A stretch of DNA of 12,098 nucleotides from Sphingobacteriales bacterium (GTDB lineage: Bacteria > Bacteroidota > Bacteroidia > Chitinophagales > Chitinophagaceae). Where the stretch lies: NCBI GenBank assembly GCA_947472965.1, contig CANJEF010000007.1, positions 1 to 12,098 of the forward strand, in the 5' to 3' direction. The notes under the pieces are model-generated. The model made no database searches. It saw only the letters and a program-made list of their open reading frames with translations, and was not told the origin of the DNA. This document shows positions 1 through 9,496 of the stretch, piece after piece. The position numbers and the translations under genes are program-made. Each line of letters opens with the position of its first letter. The stretch's first letter is position 1.

Positions 1-3
1 ATT

Positions 4-879
4 TTATTTGATTCCCATCGCGGCAGCCATTGTTTTGCCAATATCTGCTGGACTATCAACCACATGAATACCACATTCACGCATGATCTTCATTTTTGCT
101 TCTGCAGTATCTTCAGATCCACCAATAATAGCACCAGCATGCCCCATTCTTCTACCGGGAGGTGCGGTCTGACCAGCTATAAAACCAACAACTGGTTTGG
201 TGCCATGTTCCTTGATCCACTTTGCTGCTTCAGCTTCCATGCCTCCACCTATTTCGCCAATCATGACAATTCCTTTTGTCTCGGGATCGTTCATCAGCAA
301 CTCAACAGCATCTTTTGTTGGGGTTCCAATGATAGGGTCACCGCCAATGCCAATGGCTGTTGTAATGCCCATGCCTGCCTTTACAATTTGATCTGCAGCT
401 TCATATGTAAGGGTACCTGACTTTGAAACGATTCCTATTTCTCCTGCCTTGAAAATGAAACCGGGCATGATCCCAACTTTACATTGTCCAGCTGTAATAA
501 CACCAGGACAATTGGGCCCTATCAATCTGGTGTGAGTGCCTTGTAAGTAATGTTTAACCTTAACCATGTCTTGAACCGGAATGCCTTCTGTAATGCATAC
601 AACCAACGCTATTCCCGCTTCAGCAGCTTCAAGAATGGCATCAGCAGCAAATGCAGGGGGCACGAAAATGATGCTTACGTTGGCTTCTGTTTTACTAACA
701 GCATCTGCAACTGTATTGAATACAGGTCTTTCAAGGTGCAGACTTCCTCCCTTTCCAGGAGTAACCCCACCAACAACGTTCGTTCCATATTCAATCATTT
801 GGGTAGCATGGAAGGTTCCTTCTGTTCCGGTGAAACCCTGAACTATAACCTTGGAAGAAGAATTGACGAGAACTGACAT
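4..879 (-). CDS. sucD: Succinyl-CoA ligase (ADP/GDP-forming), alpha subunit
   Basis: This is the alpha subunit of succinyl-CoA synthetase, the cytoplasmic TCA-cycle enzyme that interconverts succinyl-CoA and succinate with substrate-level phosphorylation. It works as a complex with the beta subunit SucC. The 291 residues match the usual family length and are complete (ATG at 879, TAA at 4-6). Visible are the N-terminal CoA-binding Rossmann domain with GFTGTEG (about 15-21), the conserved GPNCPG (121-126), the SKSGTLTYE segment (152-160), and [13 protein letters not shown] (242-254), which contains the phosphorylated catalytic histidine, H247. No sucC lies within the window; the two subunits are often unlinked in Bacteroidota, so this is not surprising. 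The gene follows mlaF by 109 bp and has its own candidate promoter at 903-933, so it is probably transcribed at least partly independently. The start is supported by family alignment (MSVLVN...KVIVQGFTG). Nothing appears damaged or unusual. Confidence 0.97.
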   Translation of the reverse strand: MSVLVNSSSKVIVQGFTGTEGTFHATQMIEYGTNVVGGVTPGKGGSLHLERPVFNTVADAVSKTEANVSIIFVPPAFAADAILEAAEAGIALVVCITEGIPVQDMVKVKHYLQGTHTRLIGPNCPGVITAGQCKVGIMPGFIFKAGEIGIVSKSGTLTYEAADQIVKAGMGITTAIGIGGDPIIGTPTKDAVELLMNDPETKGIVMIGEIGGGMEAEAAKWIKEHGTKPVVGFIAGQTAPPGRRMGHAGAIIGGSEDTAEAKMKIMRECGIHVVDSPADIGKTMAAAMGIK

Positions 880-902
880 AGTGTATAATGATTTATGTGG
901 GG

Positions 903-933
903 CGAAGTTAATTAAAAGGAGGGAAGTCGCAAA
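903..933 (-). promoter_or_regulatory. Candidate Bacteroidota-type promoter for sucD
   Basis: Read on the minus strand, TTTG (933-930) is followed after a 19-base spacer by TAACTTCG (910-903). The known Bacteroidota sigma-factor consensus is roughly TTG/TTTG, a spacer of about 17-23, then TAnnTTTG, so the second element has one mismatch (C for the third T). A start site a few bases downstream would leave a leader of about 20 nt before the sucD ATG at 879. Placement and spacing fit well, but the imperfect second element keeps this a prediction. Confidence 0.45.
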
Positions 934-988
934 AGAGGTTTGTTGCTAGCCAGAGACAAAACTCAACTGATTGCGGCTGGTTTGATTT

Positions 989-1801
989 TTAGCCATTTAA
1001 GATTTTATCCATATCCCTATTATTATCAATTTTTCCCTTGATTTCTAGCATACGCATGTCTTTGGCATCTTTTAGAAATTCGGAGGCGAAAATGAAATTA
1101 TTCAGTTTATCGTTCTTGCTAAAAATGATTTCTTGGTTTGTACCTTCCCACTCTTTTTTCCCTTGGTACATATACATGATTTTGTCACCAATTTCCATCA
1201 CACTATTCATATCATGGGTGTTGACAACAGTAGTAATATTATATTCTGTGGTTATTTCTTTTATTAGTTTGTCTATAACAAGCGATGTTTGTGGGTCCAG
1301 TCCTGAATTGGGCTCATCACAAAAAAGGTATTCGGGGTTCAATACAATGGCCCTGGCAATACCCACCCGCTTTTTCATTCCACCACTGATTTCTGCAGGG
1401 AATTTTTTGTTGGCATCATTCAAATTAACCCTGTCGAGCACTTCGTCAACCCGTTTTTGTTTTTCGGCACGGGTGTCGTTGCTGAACATATCCAATGGAA
1501 AGAGTATGTTTTTCTCAACGGTCATGCTATCAAACAATGCAGACCCTTGGAAAAGCATCCCAATCTTTCTTCTCATTTCCTTTTTCTGGTTTTGATTCAT
1601 GGTTGAAAAATTTTCACCATTGTAAATAATCTCACCAGCATCGGGTTGTATCAGTCCCACAAGACATTTCATCAGCACGGTTTTTCCACTTCCGCTCGCA
1701 CCAATAATCAGGTTGCACTTTCCTGTTTCAAATTCAGATGAAACATTGTCGATGATTGTTTTTCCGGAAAACCCCTTTTGAATATTTTTGATTGAAATCA
1801 T
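989..1801 (-). CDS. mlaF: Mla-type lipid ABC transporter ATP-binding protein (MlaF family)
   Basis: This is the cytoplasmic ATPase of an MlaFE/MCE-type ABC transporter, a family that moves phospholipids or other lipids between the inner membrane and the outer envelope. The 270 residues contain a full nucleotide-binding domain: Walker A GASGSGKT (34-41), Q-loop Q85 in the sequence FQGSALFDSMTV that is characteristic of MlaF-like proteins, ABC signature ISGGMKKR (138-145), Walker B YLFCDEP (158-164), D-loop SGLDP (166-170) and H-loop histidine H196. All ATPase residues are intact. The start ATG at 1801 lies 9 bp after the stop of the permease gene, so the two are surely co-transcribed. The C-terminal tail beyond about residue 240 (ASEFLKDAKDMRMLE...) is charged, and I assign it no function. 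The name rests on family resemblance and the permease neighbour; the lipid carried is unknown. No MCE (MlaD) gene follows: the next gene is sucD. Confidence 0.9.
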   Translation of the reverse strand: MISIKNIQKGFSGKTIIDNVSSEFETGKCNLIIGASGSGKTVLMKCLVGLIQPDAGEIIYNGENFSTMNQNQKKEMRRKIGMLFQGSALFDSMTVEKNILFPLDMFSNDTRAEKQKRVDEVLDRVNLNDANKKFPAEISGGMKKRVGIARAIVLNPEYLFCDEPNSGLDPQTSLVIDKLIKEITTEYNITTVVNTHDMNSVMEIGDKIMYMYQGKKEWEGTNQEIIFSKNDKLNNFIFASEFLKDAKDMRMLEIKGKIDNNRDMDKILNG

Positions 1802-1810
1802 GTTGTTCTT

Positions 1811-2548
1811 TTATAGGAGTATTGCGGCCAATAAATAATCTGCCAGTAAAATCATGATACAACTTGTTACAACGGCTGTTGTGCTAGCCCTGCCAATTTC
1901 TAATGCACCGCCTTTCACATTGTAGCCAAAATAGGCCGGTATTCCTGTGATGATGAATGCGAAGGTATATGCTTTTGTGAGCGCAAAATTGACGTTGTAG
2001 GGAAGAAAGGATTCAACCAACCCCTTGTCATATATCTCGTGTGGAAGTATGCCAGTCAAGTCACCTACAAAACGGCCACCCCAGATGCCTAACACCATGG
2101 CAATGATAACAAGCAGTGGAATCATGATTAGTGCAGCCATGATTTTTGGAAAAATGAGATATCCCTTGGTATTGATCCCCATAATTTCCAAAGCATCGAT
2201 CTGCTCGCTCACCCGCATGTTACCGAGCTCACTTGAAATTTTACTCCCCACTACACCGGCTAAAACAATACAGGTAATGGTTGGCGCAAATTCAAGAATA
2301 ACGCTGTCTCTCACAATTTGTGCAATGACCGATCGTGGGATGATTGGAGAAACAAATTGATAAGATGTTTGTAAAGTGGATACGGCACCAATGAAAACGG
2401 AGATGATTGACACGATGCCAAGAGAACCTATTCCAAGTTCAACACACTGATGCATTAATTCTTTCCAATAAATTTTTAAGTTCTCCGGTTTGGTGAACAT
2501 GCCTTTCAGCATCAACAGAAATTCTCCCAGTTTTGTGAAAATATTCAT
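1811..2548 (-). CDS. mlaE: Mla-type lipid ABC transporter permease (MlaE family)
   Basis: This is the integral inner-membrane permease of an MlaFE-type lipid transporter, expected to form a homodimer bound to two MlaF subunits and to an MCE-domain protein on the periplasmic side. The 245 residues are close to the usual family length of about 250-260. An amphipathic N-terminal segment (about 1-35) is followed by about five hydrophobic segments, roughly at 42-64, 84-103, 135-157, 190-208 and 222-244. The MlaE hallmark ELGNMRVSEQIDALEIMGI lies at about 107-125, the region that contacts the ATPase, and a second conserved block, GGALEIGRASTTAVV, lies at 213-227. The gene ends 9 bp before mlaF and begins about 50 bp after maeB, so read-through from maeB is plausible. 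The ATG at 2548 has no Shine-Dalgarno sequence but sits in A/T-rich DNA, as do the other starts here. Substrate and transport direction cannot be read from the sequence. Confidence 0.92.
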   Translation of the reverse strand: MNIFTKLGEFLLMLKGMFTKPENLKIYWKELMHQCVELGIGSLGIVSIISVFIGAVSTLQTSYQFVSPIIPRSVIAQIVRDSVILEFAPTITCIVLAGVVGSKISSELGNMRVSEQIDALEIMGINTKGYLIFPKIMAALIMIPLLVIIAMVLGIWGGRFVGDLTGILPHEIYDKGLVESFLPYNVNFALTKAYTFAFIITGIPAYFGYNVKGGALEIGRASTTAVVTSCIMILLADYLLAAILL

Positions 2549-2570
2549 TTTAAATTATTGTTTCCCAAAT

Positions 2571-2601
2571 TAAGAATTCTTAGTCCATTAAAAAAGGACT
2601 A
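2571..2601 (-). other. Palindrome and hairpin at the maeB 3' end / mlaE leader
   Basis: Two small inverted repeats overlap here. TAGTCC (2581-2586) and GGACTA (2596-2601) can pair around a 9-base A/T-rich loop, and on the minus strand the first arm begins at the maeB TAG stop codon. Immediately beside it is a perfect 12-base palindrome, TAAGAATTCTTA (2571-2582). In the minus-strand transcript the T run lies inside the hairpin loop, not after the stem, so this is not a classical Rho-independent terminator. It could influence maeB mRNA stability or mlaE expression, or be chance: in 12 kb of AT-rich DNA a few 12-base palindromes are expected. Confidence 0.3.
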
Positions 2602-4890
2602 TTGTTTATTGCCCTTTTGCATTTTATACTGTGCGTCAATAACAGCAATCATAACCATGTTCAAGATGCTTCGGATGGAAGATCCAAGTTGCAAAACGTG
2701 TACTGGTTTTTTCAGTCCAAGCAATACTGGTCCAATCGCATCCGCTCCTCCAACTTCTTGCAATAGGTTGTACGCAATGTTGCCTGCACTGAGGTTCGGG
2801 AAAATAAGTGTATTTACTTCTCCGTTGTCGGCCAATTCAGAAAATGGATAATTCTCTTTCATGATCTCTTTGTTGAATGCCACGATACCTTGCATTTCCC
2901 CATCCACAATCAAAGAAGGATTTCTCTCTTTTACTATTTTTCTTGCATTACGAACCAAGATGGCTTCTGGTGTATCGCTGCTCCCAAAATTAGAGTAACT
3001 CAACATCGCGATTCGTGGAGTAATCCCCAATGATTTTACTTCCTTGGCAACCATCATGGTGATGTCAGCCAATTCATTTGCCGTTGGATTGAAATTAACC
3101 GTAGTATCTGCCAAAAACAGAGGTCCCTTTTTAGTTAGCATGATGTACATGCCTGCAATTTTACTTACCCCTTCCTCCGTGCCAATAATTTGAATGGCCG
3201 GGCGGATGGTTTCAGGATAGTTTCTGCTCAATCCGGAAATCATCGCATCTGCATCACCACATTCCACCATCATGCATCCAAAATGATTGCGGTCTTTCAT
3301 TTTCTTGGATACTTCATATTTATTTACTCCACGCCGTTGTCTTTTTTTGAAATAGATCTCACCGTATTGTTGTCTCTTTGCTTCCATTTCATCTCCCTTC
3401 GGATTGATGATAAGCATGTCTTCAATGAACACTGCATTTGCTTCGGCCAACTCTTTAATTACTTTTGGATCTCCAAGCAAAATTGGTATCGCGATGCCTT
3501 CATCAGCAGCTAGCTGAGCCGCTTTCAACACTTTGATATTTTCTGCATCTGAAAAGACTACCCGCTTGGGATCTTTTCTTGCCTTGCTGCCAAGTGCACG
3601 AACCAGTTGATTGTCGATGCCCAGTCGTTTATTTAATTCAATTTTATATGCATCCCAGTCATCTATTGTTTTTTGTGCCACACCACTATCCATTGCAGCT
3701 TTTGCAACAGCTGGTGAAATGGTGCTGATGAGCCTTGGATCCAATGGTTTGGGAATGATATAATTTGGTCCGAATGCAATGGTTGTTTCATTGTATGCCA
3801 TGTTCACAATATCTGGCACAGCAGATTTTGTAAGTTCTGCCAATGCCTTTACAGCTGCCAGTTTCATGGCTTCGTTGATGCTAGTGGCTCTTACATCCAA
3901 TGCACCGCGAAAGATGTATGGGAATCCGAGCACATTGTTAACCTGGTTGGGGTAGTCTGACCTTCCCGTAGCCATGATGATATCATTTCTTACGGACGTG
4001 GCATCTTCCCAAGTGATTTCCGGATCAGGATTTGCCATTGCAAACACAATGGGTCTTTCTGCCATTCTTCTTATCATCTCCTTTGATACCACATTCCCTT
4101 TGCTTAATCCTATGAAAACATCTGCGCCGCTAAAGGCATCTTCAAGACTAATATCATCCCTTTCTACGGCAAATCGTTGCTTTCTATCATCAAGGTCTTT
4201 TCTCTTATGTTGTATCAACCCTTTGGAATCAAACATCAATACATTTTCCCTCTTTGCACCCAATGCCATATAAATTTCAATACAAGCCATGGCTGCTGCG
4301 CCAGCTCCATTTACGAGTATCAATACTTCTGATATTTTTTTATGCTGAAGTTCCAATGCATTGAGCAAGGCTGCCGCACTGATGATCGCCGTCCCATGCT
4401 GGTCATCATGCATCACCGGGATTTTCATTTTTTCCTTCAGCTTCTCTTCAATATAAAAACACTCAGGGGCCTTGATATCCTCTAGGTTGATACCTCCGAA
4501 AGTTGGTTGCAGTGCTTTGACTATCTCCACAAATTTCTCAGGATCTTTCTCATCAATCTCAATGTCAAACACATCGATGTCTGCAAATATCTTGAAAAGC
4601 ACACCCTTCCCTTCCATGACTGGTTTACCTGCCTCTGGTCCAATATCTCCCAGTCCGAGTACTGCTGTTCCATTGCTGATAACGGCCACCAAATTCCCTT
4701 TTGCAGTGTATTTATATACGTTTTCAGGATTCGCAGCAATCTCCAGACAAGGTTCAGCAACACCTGGAGAGTATGCAAGTGAAAGATCGCGTTGTGTTTT
4801 GGCTTCCTTTGTTGGAATGACTTCTATCTTGCCTGGTCTACCTTTTGAATGATATTCCAGTGCTTCTTCTTTCCTAAGTTTCTTTTGCAT
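2599..4890 (-). CDS. maeB: NADP-dependent malic enzyme with C-terminal phosphotransacetylase-like domain
   Basis: This cytoplasmic enzyme oxidatively decarboxylates malate to pyruvate and CO2, in this family usually making NADPH, and so links the TCA cycle to pyruvate and biosynthetic reducing power. The 763 residues match the full-length MaeB fusion architecture (about 760). The N-terminal malic domain (about 15-160) has the catalytic-region motif [11 protein letters not shown] (38-48), MEGKGVLFK (92-100) with the probable catalytic lysine K95, and metal-site residues in NLEDI (135-139) and HDDQHGTA (161-168). The NAD(P)-binding domain (about 165-400) has VNGAGAAA (193-200). The phosphotransacetylase-like domain begins near [11 protein letters not shown] (440-450) and contains [19 protein letters not shown] (547-565). 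In studied homologues such as E. coli MaeB this domain is regulatory, binding acetyl-CoA as an inhibitor, and is not an active transacetylase. The same is inferred here. The start lies 4 bp after the M20 gene's stop, which implies translational coupling. Cofactor preference for NADP over NAD is inferred from the family. Confidence 0.96.
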   Translation of the reverse strand: MQKKLRKEEALEYHSKGRPGKIEVIPTKEAKTQRDLSLAYSPGVAEPCLEIAANPENVYKYTAKGNLVAVISNGTAVLGLGDIGPEAGKPVMEGKGVLFKIFADIDVFDIEIDEKDPEKFVEIVKALQPTFGGINLEDIKAPECFYIEEKLKEKMKIPVMHDDQHGTAIISAAALLNALELQHKKISEVLILVNGAGAAAMACIEIYMALGAKRENVLMFDSKGLIQHKRKDLDDRKQRFAVERDDISLEDAFSGADVFIGLSKGNVVSKEMIRRMAERPIVFAMANPDPEITWEDATSVRNDIIMATGRSDYPNQVNNVLGFPYIFRGALDVRATSINEAMKLAAVKALAELTKSAVPDIVNMAYNETTIAFGPNYIIPKPLDPRLISTISPAVAKAAMDSGVAQKTIDDWDAYKIELNKRLGIDNQLVRALGSKARKDPKRVVFSDAENIKVLKAAQLAADEGIAIPILLGDPKVIKELAEANAVFIEDMLIINPKGDEMEAKRQQYGEIYFKKRQRRGVNKYEVSKKMKDRNHFGCMMVECGDADAMISGLSRNYPETIRPAIQIIGTEEGVSKIAGMYIMLTKKGPLFLADTTVNFNPTANELADITMMVAKEVKSLGITPRIAMLSYSNFGSSDTPEAILVRNARKIVKERNPSLIVDGEMQGIVAFNKEIMKENYPFSELADNGEVNTLIFPNLSAGNIAYNLLQEVGGADAIGPVLLGLKKPVHVLQLGSSIRSILNMVMIAVIDAQYKMQKGNKQ

Positions 4891-4894
4891 AAAA

Positions 4895-6076
4895 TTATTT
4901 TGAGGCTCCTAAAAAAGCCATTATTCCCATTCCGATTTCAATCGCTCTTTCATCGATGTCAAAAGTAGGTGTGTGTACGCCTGAGCTAATACCTTTTTTC
5001 TTGTTGCCAGTTCCCAGCCTGAAGAAACAGCCCGGAATTTGTTGAGAATAATAACCAAAGTCTTCTGCTCCCATTCTTAATTCAGACTCTTCCACATTCT
5101 CATTTCCAATAAATTCTTCACCAAGTAATCTCGCCTGATTGCATAGTGAAGGATCGTTGTAAACCGCAGGGTATCCAATATCTATTTTAAGTTCAATTAC
5201 GGCTCTATTTGCTTTTGCAATATTTTCAACAATTTCCTCTATTCTTTTATGGGCCTCAAAGCGCCATGTTTCATCCATTGCCCTAAACGTTCCTTTTAAG
5301 TTTACTTCAGAAGGAATCACATTGGTTGTATGTCCCCCTTGAAAGGAACAGATAGAAAGTACTGAAGGGGAGAAGGGGTCATTATTTCTGCTCACCACCT
5401 GTTGCAATGCAACCACCAGCTGGGATGCCGTTAGTATGGTATCTGTTGTGAGATGAGGTGAAGCTGCATGACCGCCCTTGCCTTTGATTGTGATGTAGAG
5501 TTCATCTGCACTGGCCATCACCTTTCCCGAGCGGAAACTCAACTTGCCTGTTTCAAGTAATGGGTGTACATGCAATCCATAAATAGCTTGTGGTGAGGGA
5601 TTTTCAAGTACGCCCTCCTTGATTAAGATGCTTGCACCACCTGGATTTTTTTCTTCTCCGGGTTGAAAAATAAGTTTGATTGTACCATCCCATTCGTCCT
5701 TCAACTCAGTCAATATTTCAGCTGCACCAAGCAGGCATGTAGTATGTACATCATGACCACAAGCATGCATCACACCTTTGATGGTTGAAGCATATGGCAC
5801 GTTATTTTCTTCCTGAATGGGAAGTGCATCCATATCTGCCCTTAATGCAATAACCCTATCTGAAGGCCTTCCTTTAATTATACCCACAACACCTGTTCCT
5901 GCCATTACAGAAAAAGGAACGCCTAACTCTTTCAACTTTGATTGTACAAACAACGACGTGTTGAATTCCTGATAACTTAATTCAGGATGGGCATGAAGAT
6001 GTTGCCTGACCTGCTGGTATTTTTCAAAATACGAGGCAGACAATTTTTTTATTTTATCTTTTAAAATCATCTCCAT
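4895..6076 (-). CDS. M20-family metallo-amidohydrolase (hippurate/N-acyl-amino-acid hydrolase type)
   Basis: This is a zinc-dependent hydrolase of the M20D branch (AmhX/hippuricase/IAA-amino-acid hydrolase-like), expected to cleave the amide bond of N-acyl or otherwise conjugated amino acids in the cytoplasm. Numbered from the ATG at 6076, the 393 residues show HACGHD (105-109), supplying metal-site C106 and H108; GEE (140-142), with the catalytic and metal-site glutamates; HVHP (169-172); the dimerisation (lid) domain with GKGGHAASPH at 199-208; GAEDF (336-340); and a final metal-site histidine, H368, in GVHTP. There is no signal peptide, which fits a cytoplasmic location. The frame extends upstream to a GTG at 6082, and another ATG lies at 6070. 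Homologues typically begin close to the MILKDKI segment, so 6076 or 6070 is preferred to the GTG. The gene is 4 bp from maeB, so the two are coupled. The true substrate is not determinable; specific names such as hippuricase would be guesses. Confidence 0.92.
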   Translation of the reverse strand: MEMILKDKIKKLSASYFEKYQQVRQHLHAHPELSYQEFNTSLFVQSKLKELGVPFSVMAGTGVVGIIKGRPSDRVIALRADMDALPIQEENNVPYASTIKGVMHACGHDVHTTCLLGAAEILTELKDEWDGTIKLIFQPGEEKNPGGASILIKEGVLENPSPQAIYGLHVHPLLETGKLSFRSGKVMASADELYITIKGKGGHAASPHLTTDTILTASQLVVALQQVVSRNNDPFSPSVLSICSFQGGHTTNVIPSEVNLKGTFRAMDETWRFEAHKRIEEIVENIAKANRAVIELKIDIGYPAVYNDPSLCNQARLLGEEFIGNENVEESELRMGAEDFGYYSQQIPGCFFRLGTGNKKKGISSGVHTPTFDIDERAIEIGMGIMAFLGASK

Positions 6077-6115
6077 CTCCACTATAGATTTTAGATCAAG
6101 TTATATTCTAAAAGA

Positions 6116-6134
6116 CACAATGGTGATTATTGTG
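6116..6134 (-). terminator. Weak hairpin downstream of secA, possible attenuator/terminator
   Basis: In the secA-M20 gap, CACAAT and ATTGTG (6116-6121 and 6129-6134) form a 6-bp stem with a 7-base loop. On the minus strand it starts 8 bases after the secA TAA, and the transcript continues with TCTTTT, a short imperfect T run. The stem is AT-rich and the T run short, so at most partial termination between secA and the downstream genes is expected. It could equally be a 3'-end stabiliser for secA mRNA or a chance repeat. Confidence 0.3.
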
Positions 6135-6142
6135 CTTAATAA

Positions 6143-9100
6143 TTATTGGTCCTTGCCATGACAGGCCTTGAATTTTTTTCCACTTCCACAAGGACAAGGA
6201 TCATTCCTTCCAACTTTCGGTCCAACCCGCACTGGTTCTTGCTTGATAGATTCTGATGGGTCATGATATTCATTATCTCCTCCAAGTTGCTGGGCAGCTT
6301 GGCCATCCCCAATCTCATCTTTGCGAATCTTCATGCTGCTCATGTCGGTCCTGCTCTCTCTTCCTTCTCTCAACATATTTGCACCTTGCTCTATTGGTAA
6401 TCCAGCATGACAAATGAATGAAACAATTTCCTTGTTTACTTCTGCATCCATTTCAGCAAATAGTTGGAACGCGGTTTGTTTGTAAATAACCAATGGATCC
6501 TTCTGCTCGTATACCGCTGTTTGAACGCTTTGCTTCAAATCATCCATTCCTCTCAAGTGCTCTTTCCAACTGTTGTCGATAATGGCAAGTGTAATGCTCT
6601 TCTCTAAGGAGCCAACCATTTCTGACCCTTTGCTGTTGATGGCCTTCTCCAGGTTTGTTAATACGGTAATTGTTTTTTTGCCGTCAGTAAATGGCACCAA
6701 TACATTTACGATTTGCTTTCCTTGCGTAAGCCTCACATTCTGAAATACAGGAAGTGATTGTTTAGCAAGCATTAATTTTTTTGTGTTGTAATGTTGGATG
6801 GCTTCATCATACAATTGATCTGTTAATTGAGTGATATTACCCTTTTCCAAATCCTCTTCAGTGATTGATGTATCGATACTAAAATGGATAATCACCGACA
6901 ATCGGAATCCTTCAAATTCTTTCGTTCCGGCAAATTGGTTTGCAAGTGTGGAGGATACACTATAAAATGCATTATCAATATCCAAGGCCAATCGTTCTCC
7001 AAAAAGCGCATGTTGTCTTTTGCTGTAAACCACATTTCGTTGTTTGTTCATCACATCGTCATACTCAAGCAATCTTTTGCGTATACCAAAGTTGTTTTCT
7101 TCAACTTTTTTCTGAGCCCTTTCAATACTCTTAGTGATCATGCTGTGTTGAATAACCTCTCCTTCTTTATATCCCATTCTGTCCATCAGTGATGCAATCC
7201 TGTCACTTCCAAACATCCTCATCAAGTCATCTTCTAGTGAAACATAAAACTGTGATGTTCCCGGGTCGCCTTGTCGGCCAGCACGCCCTCTCAATTGTCT
7301 GTCAACTCGCCTGCTTTCATGTCTTTCTGTTCCTATGATCGCAAGTCCACCTGCCTCTCTAACACCTTCGCCAAGTTTAATGTCTGTACCACGACCAGCC
7401 ATGTTGGTTGCGATGGTCACATTGCCTGCCAATCCAGCTTCAGCAATTACTTGTGCTTCCCTTGCGTGCTGTTTGGCATTAAGTACATTGTGTGGAATTT
7501 TTTTCTGTTGAAGCATCCTGCTTAAGAGTTCAGATACCTCTACTGAAGTTGTACCCACAAGAATAGGCCTACCTGCATTGCGAAGGATTTCTATTTCATC
7601 AATTACGGACTTGAATTTCTCCCTTTTTGTTTTAAAAACAAGATCTTCATTATCTACTCGGGTCATCGGCAAGTTGGTTGGTATTGATACCACGTCAAGC
7701 TTGTAGATGTTCCATAATTCTGCAGCTTCTGTTTCAGCAGTACCTGTCATGCCCGCGAGCTTGTGGTACATCCTGAAATAGTTTTGAAGTGTAACGGTTG
7801 CATAGGTTTGCGTTGCCGCTTCAATCTTTACATTTTCTTTTGCTTCAATTGCTTGATGCAACCCATCACTATATCTTCTGCCTTCCATGATACGGCCGGT
7901 CTGTTCATCAACGATTTTTACCTGTCCATCGATGACCACATATTCAACATCTTTTTCGAAAACAGTATATGCCTTGAGCAATTGTTGTACCGTGTGAATA
8001 CGATCTGCTTTTTGGGAATATTCCTGAATCAGCCCTTCCTTTTGGTTAATCTTTGTATCATCACTCTCTTTGCTATTCTCAATTTCTGCAATTTCAATGC
8101 TAAGATCAGGAAGCACAAAGAAATTAGGGTCTTCACCACCTTTGGTGATGTAGTGCAAACCTTTATCCGTTAGCTCAACCTGGTTGTTTTTTTCATCGAT
8201 GTGGAAATAAAGTTCTTCATCCACTTCAGGCATTCTCTTTTGCTGCTCGGAAAGGTAGAAGTTTTCTGTTTTTTGAAGTGTCACCCTAACCCCTTGTTCA
8301 CTGAGTAATTTGATCAATGCAGTATGCTTTGGCAAACCCCTAAAGGCCCTAAATAGTTGAAGGCCTCCTTCTTGAGGACCATCCTTGCCTTCCGCTATCA
8401 TTTTTTTTGCCTCCTGAAGCGATTTTAACACCACTTGCTTTTGAACTTCAACCAATTGTTGAATTCTGGGCTTATGAATATGAAATTGCTGATCATCTCC
8501 TTTTGGCACTGGCCCTGAAATGATGAGCGGTGTTCTGGCATCGTCAATCAATACACTATCCACCTCATCTACCATGGCATAGTGGTGCTTACGTTGTACC
8601 ATCTCGTCAGGAGAATGTACCATGTTATCGCGCAAATAATCGAAACCAAATTCGTTGTTGGTCCCATACGTGATGTCTGCTAAATATGCATTTCTTCTGG
8701 CGTCAGAATGTGGTTGGTGTTTATCGATACAATCTACTGTTAAGCCCAACCATTCAAAAAGTGTTCCATTCCATTCAGAGTCCCTTCTGGCCAAATAATC
8801 ATTTACGGTTACAATATGCATCCCTGCTCCTGCTAGCGCGTTGAGGTATGCAGGCAATGTGGAGACAAGCGTTTTACCTTCACCGGTTGCCATTTCTGCA
8901 ATCTTGCCACTGTGCAATACGGCACCACCAATCAACTGTACATCATAGTGCACCATGTTCCAATTTACCAGATTGCCTGCAGCCATCCAGCTTGTAGAAA
9001 AGATCGCCTGGTCACCTTGTATTTTTACATAATCTTTTTTGATTGCCAATTCCTTGTCAAGAGCAGAAGCCGTTGAAATCAACTCATCATTTTCTTTAAA

Positions 9101-9466
9101 ACGTCGACCTGCTTCTTTAACAACAGCAAAGGCTTCAGGTAGAATGCCTTCCAATATTTTTTCTATTTCATCATTCCTCTTTTTCTTTACCTCGTCAACC
9201 TGCTTGTAAATCTCATCCCTCCCTACTATATCTTCAGTAGGCAATGCTTCCACCTGCATATTAAGCTCTTCAATTTCCTTATCGATGTCATTTAGGGAGA
9301 CCTTTATACGTTCCTTAAATTCGATGGTCTTGCCCCTTAGTTGATCATTTGTTAGGGTAGCATAGGAATGAAAATGGGCATTCACCCTGGCAACAAGGGG
9401 CCTGATTTTTTCAACATCTTTATCTGATTTGCTTCCACCGAATATTTTCGAAATAAACTTCAACAT
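6143..9466 (-). CDS. secA: Preprotein translocase ATPase SecA
   Basis: SecA is the motor ATPase that drives unfolded preproteins through the SecYEG channel; it cycles between cytoplasm and inner membrane. The 1107 residues include Walker A MATGEGKT (192-199), Walker B DEVD (300-303), the [14 protein letters not shown] block (306-319), [21 protein letters not shown] (519-539), MTGTAETE (573-580), the second helicase lobe with [12 protein letters not shown] (688-699) and [24 protein letters not shown] (713-736), the helical scaffold region, and a C-terminal zinc-binding tail (C1091, C1093, C1102, H1103) that in other SecA proteins contacts SecB and lipids. Compared with E. coli SecA (901 residues), two extra segments precede the Walker motifs, at about 54-103 (highly charged, probably coiled coil) and 122-170, and there is further added sequence at about 325-410; such long forms are usual in Bacteroidota. 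The ATG at 9466 opens the canonical [10 protein letters not shown] amphipathic N-terminus. It is the first gene of the leftward cluster and should be essential. Confidence 0.98.
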   Translation of the reverse strand: MLKFISKIFGGSKSDKDVEKIRPLVARVNAHFHSYATLTNDQLRGKTIEFKERIKVSLNDIDKEIEELNMQVEALPTEDIVGRDEIYKQVDEVKKKRNDEIEKILEGILPEAFAVVKEAGRRFKENDELISTASALDKELAIKKDYVKIQGDQAIFSTSWMAAGNLVNWNMVHYDVQLIGGAVLHSGKIAEMATGEGKTLVSTLPAYLNALAGAGMHIVTVNDYLARRDSEWNGTLFEWLGLTVDCIDKHQPHSDARRNAYLADITYGTNNEFGFDYLRDNMVHSPDEMVQRKHHYAMVDEVDSVLIDDARTPLIISGPVPKGDDQQFHIHKPRIQQLVEVQKQVVLKSLQEAKKMIAEGKDGPQEGGLQLFRAFRGLPKHTALIKLLSEQGVRVTLQKTENFYLSEQQKRMPEVDEELYFHIDEKNNQVELTDKGLHYITKGGEDPNFFVLPDLSIEIAEIENSKESDDTKINQKEGLIQEYSQKADRIHTVQQLLKAYTVFEKDVEYVVIDGQVKIVDEQTGRIMEGRRYSDGLHQAIEAKENVKIEAATQTYATVTLQNYFRMYHKLAGMTGTAETEAAELWNIYKLDVVSIPTNLPMTRVDNEDLVFKTKREKFKSVIDEIEILRNAGRPILVGTTSVEVSELLSRMLQQKKIPHNVLNAKQHAREAQVIAEAGLAGNVTIATNMAGRGTDIKLGEGVREAGGLAIIGTERHESRRVDRQLRGRAGRQGDPGTSQFYVSLEDDLMRMFGSDRIASLMDRMGYKEGEVIQHSMITKSIERAQKKVEENNFGIRKRLLEYDDVMNKQRNVVYSKRQHALFGERLALDIDNAFYSVSSTLANQFAGTKEFEGFRLSVIIHFSIDTSITEEDLEKGNITQLTDQLYDEAIQHYNTKKLMLAKQSLPVFQNVRLTQGKQIVNVLVPFTDGKKTITVLTNLEKAINSKGSEMVGSLEKSITLAIIDNSWKEHLRGMDDLKQSVQTAVYEQKDPLVIYKQTAFQLFAEMDAEVNKEIVSFICHAGLPIEQGANMLREGRESRTDMSSMKIRKDEIGDGQAAQQLGGDNEYHDPSESIKQEPVRVGPKVGRNDPCPCGSGKKFKACHGKDQ

Positions 9467-9496
9467 ATTTTTCTCTTTATTTCATTCTTGAATTGG

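Noticed and set aside
945..980. Possible hairpin (GCCAG / CTGG) between mlaF and sucD as a terminator
   Set aside because: The stem is only 4-5 bp with a loop of about 25 bases, and no T run follows on the minus strand.
1038..1595. Open frame of 185 codons on the plus strand inside mlaF
   Set aside because: It lies wholly antisense to a gene with all ABC ATPase motifs intact, and its translation shows no recognisable domain. It is a shadow frame.
6136..6318. 60-codon minus-strand frame overlapping the 3' end of secA
   Set aside because: It is out of frame with the SecA zinc-binding tail, which is intact in the main frame, so there is no evidence of a separate gene or a frameshift.
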